DNA of 10,351 bases, taken from positions 1 to 10,351 of the forward strand of contig JBDHUL010000031.1 in NCBI GenBank assembly GCA_039812985.1, given 5' to 3'. This DNA comes from JAPUDS01 sp039812985 (GTDB lineage: Bacteria > Patescibacteriota > Saccharimonadia > Saccharimonadales > Saccharimonadaceae). Positions 7,633 to 10,351 of the stretch are shown in pieces. The notes under the pieces were generated by a model. That model had not been told where the DNA came from. It made no database searches and saw nothing but the letters and a program-made list of their open reading frames with translations. The position numbers were made by a program, and so were the translations under genes. Numbering within the stretch: the first letter of the stretch is position 1; each line of letters opens with the position of its first letter.

Positions 7633-8179
7633 ATATGGCTTGGCGGTACTTCAGTAGCTGTGTTCGCTGACTGTCAGTGAGCGTAGCAAATGACAGGTCG
7701 GTCAAGCCGTCTGAGATGGTATAGTTCAGCGACGCGACCGGTTCCAGACCGAGAAATAGGACGTGCGTGTGAAGATGGCCGACTGACTTCGATGGATTAC
7801 CATTCGCTCTGGTATAAGACTGTGCGGTAATACCACTTGGCGTATTTTCCTCAACATCGCGCAGATACCCGTTGAGCCGTCTAAGGGCCTTTTTGCCGAG
7901 TTGCCACAGAGAGGTGACGTGTTGTTCGGGGATAACGATAAGGTGTTCAGTAACGCGCTGGCCATCCCAAATGCTGTAGGGCTGGCTTGCCGGAAATGAC
8001 ACAAATCCCCGTGGGGCATCTCGTAAATCTGTCTGACCGAGCGGTGGGCAAAAAACACATGTTCTGTTAAGAACGCCTGACGCAACCACGCGTGCGTAGT
8101 TACTCGAAGTATTGCCGCGGTTCTCTCGATATAAACCCGGTCGTATAACCAATCCGTCGCGCACCGTAAACTCTGTCAT
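7631..8179 (-). CDS. HIT-family nucleotide hydrolase/transferase-like protein
   Basis: This 182-residue protein belongs to the histidine triad (HIT) superfamily, whose members hydrolyse or transfer nucleoside phosphates such as Ap4A or AMP-lysine conjugates. The triad is H135, H137 and H139 in the segment VGHLHTHVL; by family knowledge the middle His forms the nucleotidyl intermediate. An N-terminal CVFC (41-44) matches the zinc-type CxxC seen in many HIT proteins. The segment around residues 78-91 (EHLIVIPEQHVTSL) is the usual HIT core strand and helix, and N126-G127 lies at the expected place before the triad. It is longer than minimal Hint proteins (about 110-140 residues), with some 40 extra N-terminal residues. 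The substrate cannot be told from sequence. No signal peptide or membrane segment is evident, so it is probably cytoplasmic. It converges on rpoC, with which it shares a terminator. No Shine-Dalgarno is visible before the ATG, which may begin a leaderless transcript. Confidence 0.85.
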   Translation of the reverse strand: MTEFTVRDGLVIRPGLYRENRGNTSSNYARVVASGVLNRTCVFCPPLGQTDLRDAPRGFVSFPASQPYSIWDGQRVTEHLIVIPEQHVTSLWQLGKKALRRLNGYLRDVEENTPSGITAQSYTRANGNPSKSVGHLHTHVLFLGLEPVASLNYTISDGLTDLSFATLTDSQRTQLLKYRQAI

Positions 8180-8186
8180 AAATCAC

Positions 8187-8215
8187 ACTCTAGCACACAA
8201 GCCCGCGCAGGAAAA
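8187..8215 (-). promoter_or_regulatory. Possible extended -10 promoter of the HIT gene
   Basis: Reading the minus strand, TGC precedes TAGAGT (8192-8187), giving an extended -10 element. A poor -35 (TTTTCC, 8215-8210) lies 17 bases upstream. Transcription would start about seven bases after the -10, almost exactly at the ATG (8179), so the message would be leaderless or nearly so. The palindromic ATTATAAT at 8227-8234 offers another minus-strand TATAAT, but it has no recognisable -35. Confidence 0.35.
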
Positions 8216-8217
8216 TG

Positions 8218-8246
8218 TTGACATACATTATAATGAGTTTTATTAT
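8218..8246 (+). promoter_or_regulatory. Near-consensus sigma70 promoter of the 133-residue protein gene
   Basis: TTGACA (8218-8223), a perfect 17-base spacer and TATTAT (8241-8246) make this the closest match to the housekeeping consensus in the window. The predicted start is near 8253, leaving a leader of about 50 nt before the ATG at 8306. It is divergent from the HIT gene promoter and lies only a few bases from it, so binding at one may affect the other. Confidence 0.75.
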
Positions 8247-8305
8247 ATAGACTGGATTACGAGAGCTCTATTTTGACGTTATGTAATGGTGTAGAAGGAG
8301 TAGCG

Positions 8306-8707
8306 ATGGCATTATCGGGTGAAGCTTTTGGTGACGATCATCCTGCGGCGTTCAGTGGTTTTAGTGGCACGCCACAAGGAGAAACAGCGCAACTTTCGGG
8401 ACTGGCATTTCCCTATGATGAAGCTAGTCAAGCAGGTTTTATGCACCTCCCTAAGAACGACACGCCGCGACCTCCTCAGGGTTCGGTTGAGGAACTCAAG
8501 CGGGATAAAGCGACAACGGAAGAAATGGCTGCTCAACTCTCGTTACATGGTGGTATCTTGGCTGACAGGCTGGCTCGAGCTGGACTTTCTGCGGAAGCGA
8601 TCAAAGGAGTTAACGGGCGCCAAAGCCAGCGTCTCGATACCCTTCTTGCCGAACAAGAGGCGCTACAACGACAGATCGATATAGCAACGAAAACGAACGC
8701 TCCGTAG
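8306..8707 (+). CDS. Unrecognised 133-residue protein
   Basis: I do not recognise this protein. The ATG at 8306 is preferred because AAGGAG (8295-8300) lies five bases upstream; the in-frame TTG at 8273 lacks such a site. The first 60 or so residues are rich in Gly, Ser, Ala, Pro and acidic residues and look disordered. From about residue 60 (VEELKRDKATTEEM) onward it appears largely helical, with a Leu/Gln/Glu-rich, possibly coiled-coil C-terminus (LDTLLAEQEALQRQID). It has no cysteine, signal peptide or membrane segment, so a soluble cytoplasmic protein is likely. A near-consensus promoter, a good ribosome binding site and an intact frame support a real, well-expressed gene. It sits alone between the divergent HIT gene and the rpsL promoter. 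Its function is unknown. Confidence 0.7.
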   Translation: MALSGEAFGDDHPAAFSGFSGTPQGETAQLSGLAFPYDEASQAGFMHLPKNDTPRPPQGSVEELKRDKATTEEMAAQLSLHGGILADRLARAGLSAEAIKGVNGRQSQRLDTLLAEQEALQRQIDIATKTNAP

Positions 8708-8722
8708 ACATCGAGCACCGAT

Positions 8723-8751
8723 AAAACACCGGTTGGCGTTTGCCCGGTTTT
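8723..8751 (+). terminator. Weak terminator-like hairpin after the 133-residue protein gene
   Basis: ACCGG (8728-8732) can pair with CCGGT (8744-8748), and the A-run at 8723-8726 extends the stem imperfectly against the TTTT at 8748-8751, which would also serve as the U-tract. The stem is short and bulged, so termination would be inefficient. The element overlaps the rpsL promoter: the -35 box lies in its loop. Confidence 0.35.
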
Positions 8752-8761
8752 GTGCTATACT
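8733..8761 (+). promoter_or_regulatory. Extended -10 promoter of rpsL-rpsG
   Basis: TTGGCG (8733-8738), a 17-base spacer and TATACT (8756-8761) form a good promoter, strengthened by an extended -10 (TGC at 8753-8755). Transcription should begin near 8768, giving a leader of about 160 nt. The promoter starts 25 bases after the preceding gene ends, so some read-through from that gene is also possible. Confidence 0.8.
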
Positions 8762-8767
8762 GCCCGT

Positions 8768-8928
8768 TAGAGTTTCCTCTTTTGGAAGTTTCAAGACTGT
8801 GTACACCTTTTGAACTGTTCGAAAGACGTACTTGCCGGAGTGCTGTCCGCTGGTACACCCAAACTGATGTCTGATGCGGTTTCTCGCTGTGATATCAGCC
8901 CATTTTTAATAAAGCAATAAGGAGAAAT
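8768..8928 (+). promoter_or_regulatory. Structured leader of rpsL-rpsG
   Basis: This long untranslated leader contains a clear hairpin, CTTTTGAA (8807-8814) with TTCGAAAG (8818-8825), an 8-bp stem with one G-U pair and a CTG triloop. A smaller one, CGGA/TCCG (8836-8839/8846-8849), follows. GTACACC occurs twice (8801-8807 and 8853-8859), in each case a few bases before ACTG. The leader ends with AAGGAG (8919-8924), the rpsL ribosome binding site, four bases before the ATG. Autoregulation by a ribosomal protein is plausible, but no known binding motif was recognised. Confidence 0.45.
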
Positions 8929-9342
8929 ATGCCGACCATCAATCAATTGGTGCGCAAACCGCGCAAAGTTGCTGACAAGAAGTCGAAATCACCGGCTCTT
9001 GGACGCATCCATAACGCGCTTAAAGTTCGCTACTATGACCAAGACGCTCCGCTTAAACGAGGCGTCTGTATAAAAGTCACCACCAAAACCCCCAAAAAGC
9101 CGAACTCGGCCCTGCGTAAGGTTGCCCGTGTTCGTTTGACCAATGGCCAGGAAGTATGGGCGTACATTGGCGGGGAAGGACATAACCTACAGGAACACGC
9201 CGTTGTGCTCGTTCGTGGCGGCCGCGTGCCGGATCTTCCGGGTGTGCGATACCATATTGTTCGCGGTGCACTCGACCTTCAGGGGGTGAATAACCGCAAA
9301 CAGGGTCGTAGCAAATACGGTTCGAAGAAGGGAGACAAGTAG
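8929..9342 (+). CDS. rpsL: 30S ribosomal protein S12
   Basis: S12 is a 30S protein at the decoding centre that contributes to fidelity and contacts the streptomycin site. It has 137 residues. Family motifs are the N-terminal MPTINQLVRKPR, TPKKPNSALRKVARVRLTNG (54-73), GEGHNLQEH (82-90), LPGVRYHIVRGALD, and the basic end RSKYGSKKGDK. An extra segment of about 13 residues between PAL (22-24) and KRGVC (43-47), relative to E. coli, matches the longer Gram-positive form. Lys56, equivalent to E. coli Lys43, is kept. Position 101 is Pro in RVPDLPGVRYH, where E. coli has Lys88; changes at that residue cause streptomycin resistance in E. coli. The neighbouring Asp102, the site of methylthiolation by RimO in E. 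coli, is kept. The start follows AAGGAG closely. rpsG begins one base after the stop. Confidence 0.98.
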   Translation: MPTINQLVRKPRKVADKKSKSPALGRIHNALKVRYYDQDAPLKRGVCIKVTTKTPKKPNSALRKVARVRLTNGQEVWAYIGGEGHNLQEHAVVLVRGGRVPDLPGVRYHIVRGALDLQGVNNRKQGRSKYGSKKGDK

Positions 9343-9343
9343 T

Positions 9344-9823
9344 ATGCCTCGTAAAGTCACTAAAAAACTCCAGCGGCAGCTGCCGGCCGACCGAAAGTAT
9401 CAATCATCGCTCGTACAGCGGCTCATCAACAAAAGCATGCTCGACGGCAAGAAGCTTGTCGCTGAACGTGCTGTGTATAGTGCTCTCGAAATTGCCGCGA
9501 AAAAACTGAAGAGCGAAGAACCGGTCGAGGTGTTTGAAAAAGCTCTGAAAAACGTCACACCAAGCTTTGAAGTGAAAAGCCGCCGCGTGGGCGGTGCGAA
9601 CTATCAGATTCCGTTTCCAGTACAGGGTCACCGTGCTCACCACTATGCCTTTATGTGGCTTGTGCAAAGCGCACGGGCTCGCAGTGGCATGCCATATAAC
9701 GAACGGCTTGCGGCTGAGATAGTGGACGCCTACAACGAAGCTGGTGCGGCCTTCAAGAAAAAAGAAGACACCCACCGCATGGCCGAAGCCAACCGCGCTT
9801 TTGCCCATTTTGCACGCGGCTAG
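9344..9823 (+). CDS. rpsG: 30S ribosomal protein S7
   Basis: S7 is the primary 16S rRNA-binding protein that nucleates assembly of the 30S head and lines the E site. It has 159 residues, the usual length for bacterial S7 (about 156). Visible signatures are MPRKV at the start, INKSMLDGKKLVAERAVY (28-45), EVKSRRVGGANYQIP (about 76-90) and the C-terminal KKKEDTHRMAEANRAFAHF. The stretch after IPFPV (QGHRAHHYAFMWLV) differs from the common RPxRRxALAxRW pattern, though the fold should hold. Its ribosome binding site GGGAG (9330-9334) lies inside the end of rpsL, and one base separates the two genes, so translation is coupled. The long rpsL-rpsG gap that carries the S7 operator in E. coli is absent. 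No fusA follows within the window. Confidence 0.97.
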   Translation: MPRKVTKKLQRQLPADRKYQSSLVQRLINKSMLDGKKLVAERAVYSALEIAAKKLKSEEPVEVFEKALKNVTPSFEVKSRRVGGANYQIPFPVQGHRAHHYAFMWLVQSARARSGMPYNERLAAEIVDAYNEAGAAFKKKEDTHRMAEANRAFAHFARG

Positions 9824-9911
9824 CTTGTCGCTTGGTATCAAAAACAGGGGAAGAGAAGCGATTTGTTCAAAAGTGATTTCATTTTTGTCAAATGTGTGGC
9901 ATAATCTACTC
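9824..9911 (+). promoter_or_regulatory. Intergenic region with extended -10 promoter (about 9877-9905)
   Basis: TGG directly before CATAAT (9900-9905) gives an extended -10. TTTCAT (9877-9882) is a weak -35 at 17 bases. The expected start point falls at about 9911-9912, on the ATG of the next gene, and no Shine-Dalgarno is present, which suggests a leaderless transcript. An imperfect inverted repeat (ATTTG at 9861-9865, CAAAT at 9889-9893) spans the -35 area and could be an operator. TCGCTT (9828-9833) and AAGCGA (9856-9861) could pair around a 22-nt loop before TTTGTT, at best a weak terminator for rpsG. Confidence 0.45.
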
Positions 9912-10351
9912 ATGTCAGAGGTATCAAAGGAAAAAGCAATTTTTGATGGTATAGTTTCGGCGGAGCTGCGCGGGCTTGAGGGTATACATCAAGAGCCTGC
10001 GGTGCAAAACTGCCTCAATACAGCCGTAACGCTTCAGGAGGGAATCAAGTCCGGGGATTTTCAGGACAAGGAGTTCGTGGTTGGTAGCCTTAAACAGCTT
10101 GATAGTACGTGGGTGCCGCTGCATACACCAGTGCTTGTGTCTGGCATAGGAGTAGAATACGACACTGACACGTATAAGACAGGTATACCCTGGGTAGTCA
10201 ACAGCGGCTCAAGGGGATCCGTGCACGCATTGAGCGCTCTCAATGTTATCTCACAGGGATTTGTGGTTGAGCAAGATGCAGACGGTACCCTTGGCGATAT
10301 CAAGCACCTCGTGTCTTTCGACGGAGTGGGAGAAGACGGGCAACCAGAAAG
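9912..10351 (+). CDS. Unrecognised protein, 3' end cut off by the window edge
   Basis: The frame opens with ATG at 9912 and runs without a stop to the window edge, giving 146 complete codons. I do not recognise the product. The N-terminus is MSEVSKEKAIFDG. It is followed by mixed helical and strand-like sequence with one cysteine (CLNTAV), a segment VPLHTPVLVSGIGVEY and GIPWVVNSGSRGSVHALS, and then an acidic stretch near the edge. No signal peptide or membrane helix is seen, so the part in view looks soluble and cytoplasmic. It has its own extended -10 promoter but no Shine-Dalgarno, so leaderless translation is likely. It occupies the place of fusA in the classical str operon but shows no G1 P-loop (GxxxxGKT) or other elongation-factor feature. 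A frame this long that begins exactly at a promoter supports a real gene. Confidence 0.65.
   Translation, partial: MSEVSKEKAIFDGIVSAELRGLEGIHQEPAVQNCLNTAVTLQEGIKSGDFQDKEFVVGSLKQLDSTWVPLHTPVLVSGIGVEYDTDTYKTGIPWVVNSGSRGSVHALSALNVISQGFVVEQDADGTLGDIKHLVSFDGVGEDGQPE

Noticed and set aside
8281..8294. Start-stop mini-frames ATG-TAA and ATG-GTG-TAG just before the 133-residue gene
   Set aside because: They have no ribosome binding site and are one or two codons long; chance is the simplest explanation.

Overview
This window is bacterial housekeeping DNA. It carries the two large RNA polymerase subunit genes rpoB and rpoC, the ribosomal protein genes rpsL and rpsG, and three less familiar genes. The standard genetic code fits: two reading frames of 3.4 and 3.8 kb contain no in-frame TGA, and every visible stop is TAG or TAA. 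The subunits resemble the compact Gram-positive/actinobacterial architecture, with none of the large proteobacterial insertions and an actinobacterial-like helical segment in the beta' clamp region. They also depart from widely conserved motifs in several places. Together with short intergenic gaps and the gene content, this makes me favour a Candidate Phyla Radiation lineage, most likely Saccharibacteria (TM7). That assignment is inferred from recalled family features, not from a search.

Layout. Positions 1-356 hold no confident gene. They contain a sigma70-type promoter (102-131) and a leader of about 220 nt for rpoB with two hairpins and a possible six-codon upstream ORF. rpoB (357-3749) and rpoC (3754-7572) are separated by four bases and are surely co-transcribed and translationally coupled. 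A strong hairpin with T-tracts on both strands (7594-7632) ends rpoC and also serves a convergent HIT-family gene on the minus strand (7631-8179). A divergent promoter region (about 8187-8246) drives the HIT gene leftward and an unrecognised 133-residue protein (8306-8707) rightward. The rpsL promoter (8733-8761) follows at once and overlaps a weak terminator-like hairpin. A structured leader of about 160 nt leads into rpsL (8929-9342) and rpsG (9344-9823), one base apart. The window ends inside an unrecognised gene (from 9912) with its own extended -10 promoter, where fusA stands in the classical str operon.

Function. RpoB and RpoC form the catalytic core of transcription. S12 and S7 are 30S subunit proteins at the decoding centre and in the head. 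The most notable observation is that all eight cysteines that bind the two structural zinc ions of bacterial beta' are replaced, in stretches that align to E. coli without gaps. The beta' trigger loop also lacks its NTP-contacting arginine, and S12 has proline where E. coli has Lys88, a streptomycin-resistance position. These changes lie within otherwise well-conserved, intact genes, so they look like lineage traits rather than decay. I found no CRISPR array, insertion sequence, tRNA or rRNA.
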